The notes: generated from the letters alone by a model not told the origin. A stretch of DNA of 64,000 nt from an uncultured Bacteroidota bacterium (GCA_902583445.1 CACHVZ010000002.1:18191-82190); one strand, 5' to 3'. Shown: positions 27,743-37,731, counted from the stretch's first letter. Numbers and translations: made by a program.

Positions 27743-28609
27743 CTATCTTGATATTTTTAATTTTAGATATTTCTGAGTAATAAAGTAAGAGCTAATATAT
27801 GATGTAAATATTCCAAATAAAATTATGAATGAAACTAAAATTATGATGTCCTTAATATTTGAAAAAAAATCAATTTCAGCTAATTCAAAACTAGTCTGAG
27901 ACAATAAAATAAATAGTAATATCAATGATATGATGGATGAGTAAAACCCTATCCTAATATAGCTTGCAATAAAAGGTCTTCTAATAAAACTTTTAGTAGC
28001 TCCAACAAGTTGCATTGTTTTTATTATATCTCTCTTGGAATATATTGAAATCTTAATAGAATTATTAATTAAAATAAAACTTGTAATAAAAAATAAAACA
28101 CTTGTAATAATAATCAATACTCCAATTTTATTAAAATTGTTCACTAGAGATTCAACTAATGGTTTATCATATTCAATTTCTTCAATAAATTGAAAATTGT
28201 CAAGACTCTCTATAAACTCTTCAATATTATATATATCGATTTTATCTCCAAAAAGCCTTACTGAAATTAGATCTAGTAGAGGATTATAACCTAAAAAACC
28301 AACAAATTCTTCACCAATTTCATTTGTAAATAATTCCGCTGCATCTTCTTTTGATATAAACTCAATGGATTTTACATTTTCATTTAAATTTAAAAACTTA
28401 TTAATTTGCTTGATATCACTATCTCTAGATGAATTTTTTAGATAAATACTAACTGTAATATTTTCTTTAAAATAGTTTTCTATCGAAGATGATTTCAAAT
28501 AAGTAAGTATAGCTACTGATAGAAAAAATAATACTATAGTATTAATTACAAATAGTGATATTAGGTTATTTGTTGACTTTTTTCTTTGATAAGAGTTTTT
28601 AAAATCCAT
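27743..28609 (-). CDS. ftsX: Cell-division permease-like protein FtsX
   Basis: The 288-residue protein has the FtsX layout. One TM helix lies near 20-40, then a periplasmic domain with KEDAAELFTNEIGEEFVGFLG (about 85-105), then three TM helices in the C-terminal half, with the family segment IKTMQLVGATKSFIRRPF between them. FtsX with the ATPase FtsE regulates peptidoglycan hydrolases at the septum. FtsE is not in this window, as is usual in this phylum. It is the first gene of the seven-gene minus-strand operon, divergent from leuS across 88 bp. Confidence 0.9.
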   Translation of the reverse strand: MDFKNSYQRKKSTNNLISLFVINTIVLFFLSVAILTYLKSSSIENYFKENITVSIYLKNSSRDSDIKQINKFLNLNENVKSIEFISKEDAAELFTNEIGEEFVGFLGYNPLLDLISVRLFGDKIDIYNIEEFIESLDNFQFIEEIEYDKPLVESLVNNFNKIGVLIIITSVLFFITSFILINNSIKISIYSKRDIIKTMQLVGATKSFIRRPFIASYIRIGFYSSIISLILLFILLSQTSFELAEIDFFSNIKDIIILVSFIILFGIFTSYISSYFITQKYLKLKISR

Positions 28610-28697
28610 TTAAATTTTTATAAAAGTACTAAACAATTAATAAATTAATTTTTATGTTATTTAAATAAGTTCTTCCTTTGTAAAAAATTTATTTTCA

Positions 28698-31508
28698 GTG
28701 AAATACAATTTTCTAGAAATAGAAAAAAAATGGCAGAAATACTGGAGAGAGAACAAAACTTTTCAAGTAAGTATTTCTGAAAAACCAAAGTACTATGTCT
28801 TAGATATGTTCCCATATCCATCTGGTGCTGGTCTTCATGTAGGGCATCCTCTTGGATATATTGCCAGTGATATTTTTTCAAGATATAAGAGACATAAAGG
28901 TTTTAATGTACTTCATCCTCAAGGCTATGACTCATTTGGTTTGCCAGCAGAGCAATATGCAATAAAAACAGGCCAGAATCCAAAAAAAACAACCCAAGAA
29001 AATATTGATATGTATAGAAGGCAGCTGGACAGAATTGGTTTTTCATTTGATTGGTCAAGAGAAATAAGAACTTCTGAGCCAAATTACTATAAATGGACAC
29101 AGTGGATCTTCACATTAATGTTTAATGCCTTCTACTGTAAAATTGATAATAAGGCAAAGAACATTAGTGAATTGATTAATTCCTTTGAAAAAGATGGTGA
29201 TAATGAATATAAAAATGAGTTAGAGAATCTAGACTATTCATTTTCAAATGAAGAATGGAAAAATTTTAACGATAAAATTAAATCAGATATTTTGATGAAT
29301 TTTAGACTAGCCTATATTACTGATGGAGAGGTTAATTGGTGTGAGGAATTGGGAACTGTACTGGCAAATGATGAGATTATTAATGGAGTAAGTGAAAGGG
29401 GTGGATATCATGTAACAAAAAGAAAAGTTAAACATTGGTGTCTAAGATTAAGTAAGTACTCAGATAGACTTTTAGAGGATTTAAGTAAAATTGACTGGCC
29501 AGAACCTTTAAAAGAAATGCAAAGAAATTGGATTGGTAAATCAAAAGGTGTTTCATTAAAATTCGAAGTTGAAAACTCTGAAAAAAAAATTGAAGTTTTT
29601 ACAACTAGGCCTGACACTATTTTTGGAGTTTCATTTTTAACAATCGCACCTGAGTATGGAGACTTGTATGATATTTCTTTATCAAATAATAGAAAAGAAA
29701 TTAAAGATTATTTAGATGAAGTTTCAGTAAAGTCTGAAAGAGACAGACTATCAGATGTTAAATCTGTATCTGGAGTATTTTCTGGATCTTATGCAATCCA
29801 TCCATTTTCTGGTAAAAAAATTCCAATATGGATTTCGGATTATGTGCTGGCGAGTTATGGAACTGGTGCAGTAATGGGAGTTCCAGCTGGTGATCAGAGA
29901 GATTATGACTTTGCAAAAAAGTTTAAACTAGATATTCCAAACATTTTTGATCAGATTGATATTTCAAAATCAGCTTTTTCTGAAAAGACAGGATTTAAAT
30001 TAATCAACTCAGAATTTCTTAACGGTCATGATTATGAAACTTCACTAGAGATTATAATTAATAAAATTGAAGATAAAAAAATTGGAGAATCAAAAATTCA
30101 ATATAAACTTAGAGATGCTATTTTTAGTAGGCAAAGATATTGGGGTGAGCCAATTCCTATTTACTATAAAAATGATATACCAAAAAATATAGAAGAAATA
30201 TATCTTCCATTAAACCTTCCTGAAGTAGACAATTTTTTACCAACCAAAAATGGTGATTCCCCTTTAGGTAATTCTGATGAATGGGCCTGGGATGAAAAAA
30301 ATAAAAAGGTAACTCTTAATAGTAAAATTGATAATGTAAATGTTTTCCCACTAGAACTTAATACCATGCCTGGTTGGGCTGGAAGCTCATGGTATTTCTA
30401 CAGGTATATGGACCCGAAAAATAATAATGAATTCATTTCTAATGCTTCTCAATATTATTGGTCTGATGTTGATGTTTATTTTGGAGGAAGTGAACATGCT
30501 ACTGGACATTTACTTTACTCAAGATTTTATCAAAAATTTTTATTTGATTTAGGTTTTCTCCAAAAAGATGAATATGCTAAAAAGCTTGTTAACCAAGGAA
30601 TGATTCTTGGTAACTCTGCATTTATTTATCGTAAGTCAGGTACTTCAGAATACTTCTCAAAAAATTTAATTAATAATATAAAAGTTGATAGAATAAGGAT
30701 TGACATTAAATATGTAAATACAGAAAATGAAGTTGAAATAGATGTTTTAAAAAAAGAAGATAAAGATTTTAATAATGCTTCTTTTCATTTTGATAATGGG
30801 AAATTTGAGTGTATTAGAGAGCAAGAAAAAATGTCTAAATCAAAATTTAATGTCGTGAATCCTGATGAAATATGTGATCAATATGGAGCTGATACATTAA
30901 GGATGTATGAAATGTTTTTAGGACCAATTGAGCAGTCCAAACCCTGGGATACAAGAGGTATATCAGGTGTTTATTCTTTTTTGAAAAGGTTTTGGAATCT
31001 TTTCTTTGAAGATGATAAATTAACTTTAACTGAAGATATACCTTCAGAAGAATCTTTAAAATCACTACATAAGACAATAAAAAAAATTACTGAAGACATT
31101 GAGAAGCTTAATCTAAACACATGTATAAGTTCATTTATGATTTGTGTAAATGAACTTAGTGCATTAAAATGTAATAACAGATTAATACTTGAACAATTAC
31201 TTGTTTTAATTTCTCCTTTTGCACCTCATTTTGCTGAGGAACTTTGGAGTCAAATTGGGAATACAAAATCAATAATTGATGAAAAATATCCTGAATTTGA
31301 CAAAAAATACTTAATTGAGTCTGAAAAGAATTATCCAGTTTCTTTTAACGGTAAAACAAAATTTACCATAAACTTATCCCTGGAATTAGATTCTAACGAA
31401 ATTGAGAAAATTGTCTTATCTAATGAGAAAACAATATCAATCCTAAATAATGTAAGACCAAAGAAAGTTATTATAGTCCCTGGTAAAATCATTAATATAG
31501 TTGTATGA
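28698..31508 (+). CDS. leuS: Leucyl-tRNA synthetase
   Basis: A 936-residue class Ia synthetase. The HIGH motif appears as YPSGAGLHVGHPLGY (about 34-48), the CP1 editing domain contains the TTRPDTIFGVSFLTIAPE segment, and KMSKS is intact in EKMSKSKFNVVNPDE (about 711-725). It charges tRNA-Leu and edits mischarged products. The start is GTG at 28698; the N-terminus (KYNFLEIEKKWQKYW) matches the family. The stop overlaps the SemiSWEET start by 4 bp. Confidence 0.96.
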   Translation: MKYNFLEIEKKWQKYWRENKTFQVSISEKPKYYVLDMFPYPSGAGLHVGHPLGYIASDIFSRYKRHKGFNVLHPQGYDSFGLPAEQYAIKTGQNPKKTTQENIDMYRRQLDRIGFSFDWSREIRTSEPNYYKWTQWIFTLMFNAFYCKIDNKAKNISELINSFEKDGDNEYKNELENLDYSFSNEEWKNFNDKIKSDILMNFRLAYITDGEVNWCEELGTVLANDEIINGVSERGGYHVTKRKVKHWCLRLSKYSDRLLEDLSKIDWPEPLKEMQRNWIGKSKGVSLKFEVENSEKKIEVFTTRPDTIFGVSFLTIAPEYGDLYDISLSNNRKEIKDYLDEVSVKSERDRLSDVKSVSGVFSGSYAIHPFSGKKIPIWISDYVLASYGTGAVMGVPAGDQRDYDFAKKFKLDIPNIFDQIDISKSAFSEKTGFKLINSEFLNGHDYETSLEIIINKIEDKKIGESKIQYKLRDAIFSRQRYWGEPIPIYYKNDIPKNIEEIYLPLNLPEVDNFLPTKNGDSPLGNSDEWAWDEKNKKVTLNSKIDNVNVFPLELNTMPGWAGSSWYFYRYMDPKNNNEFISNASQYYWSDVDVYFGGSEHATGHLLYSRFYQKFLFDLGFLQKDEYAKKLVNQGMILGNSAFIYRKSGTSEYFSKNLINNIKVDRIRIDIKYVNTENEVEIDVLKKEDKDFNNASFHFDNGKFECIREQEKMSKSKFNVVNPDEICDQYGADTLRMYEMFLGPIEQSKPWDTRGISGVYSFLKRFWNLFFEDDKLTLTEDIPSEESLKSLHKTIKKITEDIEKLNLNTCISSFMICVNELSALKCNNRLILEQLLVLISPFAPHFAEELWSQIGNTKSIIDEKYPEFDKKYLIESEKNYPVSFNGKTKFTINLSLELDSNEIEKIVLSNEKTISILNNVRPKKVIIVPGKIINIVV

Positions 31509-31762
31509 GAGATCCATTTCATGAATCAATTGGAATTATAGCTGCAATTCTCACAACCTCAGCATTTATACCGCAAGTTTATAAAATATATAAAGAGAAG
31601 AAAGCTCAAGGTGTTTCTCTTTTGATGTACTTAATAATGTTTGTAGGTGTTTTGCTATGGTTAGTATATGGAGTTTTAATAGGTAGCATTGCAATTATAG
31701 TAGCAAACAGTGTTACTGCTGTTCTTCAACTCTTTGTTATTATTTTTAAGTTAAAAAATTGA
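31505..31762 (+). CDS. SemiSWEET family sugar transporter
   Basis: The 85-residue protein has three membrane helices, the triple-helix-bundle unit of SemiSWEETs. The PQ-loop motif is in TTSAFIPQVYKIYKEKKAQG (about 17-36). The third helix has the conserved asparagine in IIVANSVTAVLQLF. Homodimers carry mono- or disaccharides across the inner membrane by facilitated diffusion. It begins within the leuS stop (ATGA, 4-bp overlap), so it is translationally coupled. Confidence 0.92.
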   Translation: MRDPFHESIGIIAAILTTSAFIPQVYKIYKEKKAQGVSLLMYLIMFVGVLLWLVYGVLIGSIAIIVANSVTAVLQLFVIIFKLKN

Positions 31763-31812
31763 TAATATTTTTTTCAATTGAACTGTTTATTTAAATTTAT
31801 AAAAAATTAATT

Positions 31813-32523
31813 ATGGACCTACTATATTATTCTGACCTAAGTTATTTATACATTTTAATACCGATAATGTTGCTTAGCTTCTTTATTCAAAATAAGCTAA
31901 AGTCAAAATTTAAAAAATTCTCTCAACAAGCTTTATCAGCAAACTTATCTGGAAAAGAAATTGCTGAGAAAATGTTAAGTGATCATGGTATATATGATGT
32001 TAAAGTTATTTCTGTTAGAGGTCAGTTGACTGATCATTATAATCCCCAAAAAAAGACTGTTAATCTCAGCCAAGGTGTTTATAATGAAAGAAATGCTGCT
32101 GCTGCAGCTGTTGCTGCTCATGAGTGTGGTCATGCCGTTCAACATGCAAAAGGCTATGAATGGTTGCAGATGAGATCAGTATTAGTGCCAATGGTTGGAG
32201 TAACCTCAAATCTTGGAATCTGGATTTTAATTTTAGGAGCTTTTTTAACACAGACATCTCCAGCTTTAGGCAGTGGTCTTGTTAGTTTGGGAATTTTGGG
32301 CTTTGCTTTTGGAACATTATTCAGTTTAGTAACACTTCCTGTTGAATTTGATGCTAGTAAGAGAGCAATATATTGGCTTGAAAGAAAAAGAATAGTAAAT
32401 CAAAGAGAACTTTTACAATCTAAAGAAGCCCTTAACTGGGCAGCAGGCACTTATGTAGTAGCTGCACTGGCTTCAATTGCTAACCTAGTATATCTATGGA
32501 TGAGATTCGGTAGAAGAAATTAA
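31813..32523 (+). CDS. Zinc metallopeptidase, YugP-like membrane protein
   Basis: The 236-residue membrane protein has the zinc site AAHECGHAVQHAKGY (HECGH, about 97-101) typical of the neutral zinc metallopeptidase family PF04298. Upstream of it are DHYNPQKKTVNLSQGVYNERNAAAAA, which is also family-typical. TM helices lie near 10-25, 120-140, 150-170 and 210-230. Substrates are not known. Its stop interlocks with that of hemD (TTAA). Confidence 0.9.
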   Translation: MDLLYYSDLSYLYILIPIMLLSFFIQNKLKSKFKKFSQQALSANLSGKEIAEKMLSDHGIYDVKVISVRGQLTDHYNPQKKTVNLSQGVYNERNAAAAAVAAHECGHAVQHAKGYEWLQMRSVLVPMVGVTSNLGIWILILGAFLTQTSPALGSGLVSLGILGFAFGTLFSLVTLPVEFDASKRAIYWLERKRIVNQRELLQSKEALNWAAGTYVVAALASIANLVYLWMRFGRRN

Positions 32524-33254
32524 CCTTTTAAATATTTTTCAATTGCCATTAACATTGAAGGTGACATTTCAGTGGGTGCCTTGATATCAATTCTAAGATT
32601 TTTTCCAATTGCAGCCTCTTCAGTTGTATTTCCGTAAACAGCAATAAGAGTTTTATTTTGTTTAAAATCAGGAAAATTTTCAAACAGGGATTCTATACCT
32701 AATGGACTAAAAAAAACAAGTACATCATAGTAAACGTCACTTAAATCAGATAAATCTGAAATTACAGTTTTAAAAAGTTGTGCTCTCTGCCATGAAATAT
32801 CAAATGAATCAAGTGTATTTACTATATCTGGATTAAGGCTACCAGAACTTGGAACTAAAAAGTTTTCTTTATGAAATTTAACAAATGTTGCTTCAAGATC
32901 TCTAAAACTATTATTACCTACATATATTTTACGTTTTCTGTAAACCACATATTTTTGAAGATAATAAGCTACTGCCTCAGATTGGCAAAAATATTTAGTC
33001 TGATCTGGAACTTTAAATCTCATTTCTTCAGTAATTCTAAAAAAGTGATCTACAGCATTTCTGCTTGTAAGAACAATGTTATGAAATCTAGAAAAATCAA
33101 TTTTTTGAGCTCTTACTTCCTTTGCAATTAAACCTTCAACATGAATAAATGGCCTATAATCAACTTTGATCTTATACTTTCTATTTAGCCTAGAGTAAGG
33201 AGAATTTCCATTAGTAGGTTCAGGTTGAGAAATAAGAATACTTTTAATACTCAT
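32520..33254 (-). CDS. hemD: Uroporphyrinogen-III synthase
   Basis: The 244-residue protein has the two-lobed HemD pattern. The segment ILISQPEPTNGNSPYSRL is at the start, IVLTSRNAVDHFF lies near 60-72, FLVPSSGSLNPDIV in the second lobe, and VFFSPLGIESLFENF near 180. It closes hydroxymethylbilane to uroporphyrinogen III in haem synthesis. HemD sequences are poorly conserved, but adjacency to DUF4271, a usual bacteroidete neighbour, supports the call. It lies 6 bp after the DUF4271 gene. Confidence 0.87.
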   Translation of the reverse strand: MSIKSILISQPEPTNGNSPYSRLNRKYKIKVDYRPFIHVEGLIAKEVRAQKIDFSRFHNIVLTSRNAVDHFFRITEEMRFKVPDQTKYFCQSEAVAYYLQKYVVYRKRKIYVGNNSFRDLEATFVKFHKENFLVPSSGSLNPDIVNTLDSFDISWQRAQLFKTVISDLSDLSDVYYDVLVFFSPLGIESLFENFPDFKQNKTLIAVYGNTTEEAAIGKNLRIDIKAPTEMSPSMLMAIEKYLKG

Positions 33255-33260
33255 ATTTAC

Positions 33261-33950
33261 TTATTTTAAGGGAATAACAGAATATAACCATATCCAAGGG
33301 GCAAGTTTGAAGGCACAAAGATACAAAATAAAATACATTACTTCTTTTAAATCAATTTTTACGAAATAGCTTAAATAGTTCTTTGTTTGAAAAATAAAAT
33401 GAAAAAATAATAATAATAAAAATGATTTAAATAGATAATTGATTTCGTAGGAGGGATTTAAATTATATATTACAAAATTAAGAAACATCAATAATCCAAT
33501 AATAACATTTATAATAAAGTTTTTATAAAATATAAGCTTGAGCTTAAAGCTTATAAATAATTCTAAAACAAATCTGATTACTAAAAATCTTATGAAAAGA
33601 GTAATCATTATGAGTAAATTAAAATTAAAATAACTCATAAATAAATCATAACTAATTTTATTTGACTTGAGGCCCCCACCTTCATGCCAAGCTCCATAAT
33701 ACGAAATAATCACACCATTAATAAGTAAAAAAAAGAATATGTGGAAATAGTGAAAATAATTAATTAATGATGTCCCTGAGCTTGAAACACTAAGGTCATC
33801 AGAATTGTATGGTAAGAAAATATTACGAAAGTGATAACCAAAACTTCTAAATAAATAAACTAATTTTACTCTTTGAAATATTTGAAATAAATAAAATACC
33901 AATAATAAAATTAGAATAAATAAACTGCTTAAAGCTTGATTTTGAATCAT
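33261..33950 (-). CDS. DUF4271 family integral membrane protein
   Basis: The 229-residue protein has about six hydrophobic segments with few charged residues. It ends ...YILYLCAFKLAPWIWLYSVI, similar to the DUF4271 C-terminus. In Bacteroidota this family sits directly upstream of hemD, as here. No catalytic motif is visible. The start is ATG at 33950 in a 36-bp divergent spacer with the mannosyltransferase gene. Confidence 0.8.
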   Translation of the reverse strand: MIQNQALSSLFILILLLVFYLFQIFQRVKLVYLFRSFGYHFRNIFLPYNSDDLSVSSSGTSLINYFHYFHIFFFLLINGVIISYYGAWHEGGGLKSNKISYDLFMSYFNFNLLIMITLFIRFLVIRFVLELFISFKLKLIFYKNFIINVIIGLLMFLNFVIYNLNPSYEINYLFKSFLLLLFFHFIFQTKNYLSYFVKIDLKEVMYFILYLCAFKLAPWIWLYSVIPLK

Positions 33951-33986
33951 ATTTAAAACAAAATTATAGAATAACTACTATAAATA

Positions 33987-34709
33987 ATGAAATACAATAG
34001 TTTAATTATTATACCTACATACAATGAAGCAGAAAATATTGAGTTAATAATTAATAAAATTATTAGCATTGATAATTCTAATGACGTGCTTGTTGTTGAT
34101 GATAATTCTCCTGATGGAACCTCTGAAATAGTAAACAATTTAAACAACATTCATGATAGCAGAGTATTTCTTATAAAAAGAGATAAAAAATCTGGACTAG
34201 GTTCTGCTTATAGGACTGGATTTAAATGGGCACTTGACAATAAATATTCTTATATCTTTCAAATGGACGCTGATATGTCACATGACCCAAATGAGATTAA
34301 GAACCTTAAAATTCAATTAACTCAAAATAAATATGATTTTGTTATCGGATCAAGATATATTGAGGGTGTTAGTGTTGTCAACTGGCCTCTGTCTAGAATA
34401 TTTCTTTCATATTTTGCAAACTTATATGTAAGGTCAATTACTTGTATGCCTGTAAAAGATGCAACTTCCGGTTTTGTTGGTTACACTAAAAAAGCACTAA
34501 ATTCAATTGAATTAAGTGAAATAAAATTCAATGGATATGCATTTCAAATTGAAATGAAATTTAAACTTTGGAAAAAAAATTTTAAATTAAAAGAGCATCA
34601 AATAATTTTTGTCAACAGAAAATTAGGTAAATCAAAAATGAATCAGAGTATAATTTTTGAGGCAATTTTTGGAGTTATTAAATTAAAAATTAATTCTTTT
34701 TTTAAGTAA
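33987..34709 (+). CDS. Polyprenol monophosphomannose synthase (GT2, Dpm1-like)
   Basis: A 240-residue GT2 enzyme with IIIPTYNEAENIELII at the start, VVDDNSPDGTSEIV (about 35-48), the DxD-type motif in FQMDADMSHDPNEI (about 92-105) and SRYIEGVSVVNWPLSR, all matching dolichol/polyprenol-phosphate mannose synthases. It makes polyprenyl-phosphate mannose at the cytoplasmic face for later lipid-linked glycosylation. No C-terminal TM domain is present (Dpm1-like short form). The dihydroorotase gene follows after 1 bp. Confidence 0.9.
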   Translation: MKYNSLIIIPTYNEAENIELIINKIISIDNSNDVLVVDDNSPDGTSEIVNNLNNIHDSRVFLIKRDKKSGLGSAYRTGFKWALDNKYSYIFQMDADMSHDPNEIKNLKIQLTQNKYDFVIGSRYIEGVSVVNWPLSRIFLSYFANLYVRSITCMPVKDATSGFVGYTKKALNSIELSEIKFNGYAFQIEMKFKLWKKNFKLKEHQIIFVNRKLGKSKMNQSIIFEAIFGVIKLKINSFFK

Positions 34710-34710
34710 A

Positions 34711-36048
34711 ATGGGTAAACTATTAATAAAAAATGCAACCATAATTAATGAAGGAAATAGATTATATGAAGATATACTAATCGAAGGTGATTTAATTGCC
34801 TCGATATCTAAAAAGATACAGATTGATTCAGATACTCAAGTAATTGACGCTCATGGATTAATTCTTATTCCTGGAATGATTGATGATCAAGTGCATTTTA
34901 GAGAACCTGGACTTACACATAAAGGAAATATTTTATCTGAATCGAAAGCTGCTATTGCAGGAGGTGTTACTTCATATATAGAAATGCCAAATACAAGTCC
35001 TAATACTACAACAATTCAGGAGTTCAACAAAAAGATAAGTATTGCATCAATAAATTCATACTCTAATTTCTCTTTTATGTTTGGAGGTACAAATGATAAT
35101 CTAGATGAAATTAAAAAAATAGACCCTACTGAAGTTGCTGGTATCAAACTGTTTCTTGGCTCATCAACAGGAAAAATGTTAATAGATAATTTAAATTCTA
35201 TTGAAAAAATTTTTTCATCAACATCTCTGCCAATATCTGCTCATTGTGAAGATGAGCAAACAATTAGAAATAACTCAAAAAAATATAAAGAAATCTATGG
35301 TGAAGATGTTCCTATGGAGTTTCACCCCAAGATTAGAAGCGAAGAGGCATGTTATAAAAGTTCGAAATATGCCGTTGATCTAGCTAAAAAAACTGGAGCT
35401 AGGCTAAATGTCTTTCATATTTCTACAAGAAAAGAACTTGATCTATTTGAAAATAAACTATCTGTTGATCAAAAGAAATTAACTGCTGAAGTTTGTGCTC
35501 ATCATTTATGGTTTACTGATAAAGACTATAAAAAAATGGGGTCAAAAATTAAATGGAATCCTGCCATAAAATCTCAAAGTGATAAAGATGCACTTTGGAA
35601 TGCAATAAAAGAGGACAAGATAGACATTATAGCTTCAGATCATGCACCTCATACAGAAGTTGAAAAAGAAAACAGTTACTTTAACTGTCCTTCTGGAGGA
35701 CCTATGGTTCAACATACAATTTTATCTTTACTTGAGGAATCACCAAAGTATGGAGTAAGCGTTGAAAAAATTGTAGAAAAAATTGCTCACAACCCATCAA
35801 AGATTTTTAAAATTAAAAAAAGAGGTTTTATCAAAGAGGGATATTATGCAGATATAGTGCTAGTAGATCCTAATTCTCCAACTTTAGTCTCAAAAAAATC
35901 TCTACTTTATAAATGTGGGTGGTCACCGTTTGAAGGTGTAACTTTTAGCTCATCCATTCATTCAACTATTTTAAATGGAAGAGTTGTATATTCCAATGGA
36001 GTAGTAAATGAAACTCCAAATGGTAAAAAACTTGTATTTGACCGATGA
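34711..36048 (+). CDS. pyrC: Dihydroorotase
   Basis: A 445-residue amidohydrolase of the type I dihydroorotase/allantoinase group. Metal ligands appear in DDQVHFREPGLTHKGN (about 58-73), the likely carboxylated lysine in AGIKLFLGSS, HCEDE, HISTRKEL and ASDHAPHTEVEKE (about 309-321). It interconverts carbamoyl-aspartate and dihydroorotate in pyrimidine synthesis. Allantoinase is an alternative, but the position next to DUF4296 fits the bacteroidete dihydroorotase. It overlaps the next gene by 4 bp. Confidence 0.92.
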   Translation: MGKLLIKNATIINEGNRLYEDILIEGDLIASISKKIQIDSDTQVIDAHGLILIPGMIDDQVHFREPGLTHKGNILSESKAAIAGGVTSYIEMPNTSPNTTTIQEFNKKISIASINSYSNFSFMFGGTNDNLDEIKKIDPTEVAGIKLFLGSSTGKMLIDNLNSIEKIFSSTSLPISAHCEDEQTIRNNSKKYKEIYGEDVPMEFHPKIRSEEACYKSSKYAVDLAKKTGARLNVFHISTRKELDLFENKLSVDQKKLTAEVCAHHLWFTDKDYKKMGSKIKWNPAIKSQSDKDALWNAIKEDKIDIIASDHAPHTEVEKENSYFNCPSGGPMVQHTILSLLEESPKYGVSVEKIVEKIAHNPSKIFKIKKRGFIKEGYYADIVLVDPNSPTLVSKKSLLYKCGWSPFEGVTFSSSIHSTILNGRVVYSNGVVNETPNGKKLVFDR

Positions 36049-36368
36049 AAAAATATATATTGATACTTATTACACTATTTTTTGGGTGTTCTGATGATAT
36101 TCCTAATAATTTAATTAGTAAGAAAAAAATGGAAAATATTATTTTTGATATTGTAATTTTAAACTCATCAAGTGGTCTTGATTATAAAATTGATAAAAGT
36201 TTCGTAGGAGATGAATTAATTTACAAAAAATATAATATTGATAGTATTCAGTTTTATGAAAGTGAGTTATACTACTCAAGATATCCTAAAATACAATATG
36301 AAATATACTCTAACGTTAAGCTAAGAATTATAAAGTCTATTGATAGTTTAAAAAATAGTAGCCAATGA
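36045..36368 (+). CDS. DUF4296 family lipoprotein
   Basis: The 107-residue protein has a short signal ending in a lipobox (ILITLFFGC, Cys near 15). The body matches the DUF4296 pattern, with helices and a FYESELYYSRYPKIQYEIYSNV stretch. Function is unknown. It overlaps dihydroorotase and tyrS by 4 bp each, so the three genes are translationally coupled. The dihydroorotase-DUF4296 order is common in Flavobacteriia. Confidence 0.85.
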   Translation: MKKYILILITLFFGCSDDIPNNLISKKKMENIIFDIVILNSSSGLDYKIDKSFVGDELIYKKYNIDSIQFYESELYYSRYPKIQYEIYSNVKLRIIKSIDSLKNSSQ

Positions 36369-37660
36369 AAAAAGATTTTATAAAAGAATTAAAATGGAGA
36401 GGAATGCTACATGACATGATTCCTGGAACTGAAGAACATTTAGAGAAAAATAAAACAATTGGTTATATTGGATTTGATCCAACTTCTGACTCACTCCATA
36501 TTGGAAGTTTAGTTCCAATTTTTATACTAAAACATTTCCAAAATCACGGACATACCCCTATTGTTTTACTTGGTGGGGCTACTGGCATGATTGGTGATCC
36601 CTCCGGTAAATCTGACGAAAGAAATTTACTTGATAAAGAGGTGCTAGATTTTAATGAAAAAAAACTAACTAAACAATTTGAAAAATTTTTAGATTTTAAA
36701 TCAAATAAATCAAACAAGGCCATTTTGGTTAATAATTATAACTGGATGAAAAAGTTCTCTATTATTGATTTTTCTAGGGATATTGGAAAACATATAACAG
36801 TTAATTACATGATGGCCAAAGAGTCAGTAAAAAAAAGAATTTCAAAAGATACGACTCAAGGAATGTCCTTTACTGAATTTACCTATCAACTTATTCAAGG
36901 CTATGACTTTCTTCATTTATATAAAGAAATGAAATGTATGCTACAGATGGGAGGAAGTGATCAATGGGGAAATATAACTACAGGAACCGAATTGATTAAA
37001 AGAAAAGAAAATAAAAAGGTTTTTGCTATGACATGTCCTCTAATTAAAAAATCAGATGGATCAAAATTTGGTAAGTCAGAGGGGGGAAACATATGGTTAG
37101 ATAAAGAAAAAACATCTGTTTATAAGTTTTATCAGTATTGGTTAAATATATCCGATGAAGATGCAGTCAATTATATTAAAGTTTTTACTTTTCTTAGTGA
37201 GCATGAAATTGGAGATTTAATTAATGAACACCAAAAAGATAAGTCAAAAAGACTTCTTCAGAATAAGATTGCAGACTCTATTACATCAATGGTTCATAGT
37301 GAAGATGATTTGCTGAATGCAGTAAAAGCATCAAAGGTGCTTTTTGGAAAATCAAGTAAAGAAGATTTAGAATCTTTAGATGAGAATACTTTTAATGAAA
37401 TTTTTGATGGTGTACCTAGCTCATCAATTGACTCTAAAGAACTTGCTAAAGGAATAAATATTGACATTTTATTGGCAAAGTATACTAATTTTTTAAAATC
37501 AATGGGTGAGGCCAGAAGATCTATAAAAGAAAATTCTATTTCTGTAAATAAAATCAAAGTATCTGAAAATACTTTAGTCTCAAATAAAGATTTAATTAAC
37601 AATAAATATCTGCTACTTCAAAGGGGACGAAAAAACTGTTATTTAGTTATTGTTAAGTAA
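36365..37660 (+). CDS. tyrS: Tyrosyl-tRNA synthetase
   Basis: A 431-residue class Ic synthetase. The HIGH-like motif is DSLHIGSLVPIF (about 43-54), the tyrosine site GGATGMIGDPSGKSDERN, and the KMSKS equivalent is KFGKSEGGN (about 236-244). A C-terminal S4 domain (SIKENSISVNKIKVSENT onward) binds tRNA. It charges tRNA-Tyr. Start codon ATG, overlapping the DUF4296 stop. Confidence 0.95.
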   Translation: MKKDFIKELKWRGMLHDMIPGTEEHLEKNKTIGYIGFDPTSDSLHIGSLVPIFILKHFQNHGHTPIVLLGGATGMIGDPSGKSDERNLLDKEVLDFNEKKLTKQFEKFLDFKSNKSNKAILVNNYNWMKKFSIIDFSRDIGKHITVNYMMAKESVKKRISKDTTQGMSFTEFTYQLIQGYDFLHLYKEMKCMLQMGGSDQWGNITTGTELIKRKENKKVFAMTCPLIKKSDGSKFGKSEGGNIWLDKEKTSVYKFYQYWLNISDEDAVNYIKVFTFLSEHEIGDLINEHQKDKSKRLLQNKIADSITSMVHSEDDLLNAVKASKVLFGKSSKEDLESLDENTFNEIFDGVPSSSIDSKELAKGINIDILLAKYTNFLKSMGEARRSIKENSISVNKIKVSENTLVSNKDLINNKYLLLQRGRKNCYLVIVK

Positions 37661-37668
37661 TCATTTCA

Positions 37669-37691
37669 TGAAAATTAATTTTTTTTTTCAA
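37669..37691 (+). terminator. Weak AT-only hairpin with T-run after tyrS
   Basis: TGAAAATTAATTTT followed by a long T-run and CA lies 8 bp after the tyrS stop. The stem is made almost only of A-T pairs, so it is a tentative terminator separating tyrS from the two-component operon. Confidence 0.3.
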
Positions 37692-37731
37692 ATTAAGTTT
37701 AAATCGATTAATTCACTAAATTGAATTACTT

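Noticed and set aside
28657-28881. Minus-strand ORF of 74 residues over the leuS start
   Set aside because: It overlaps the well-supported leuS N-terminus in antisense and has no recognisable features; treated as a shadow ORF.
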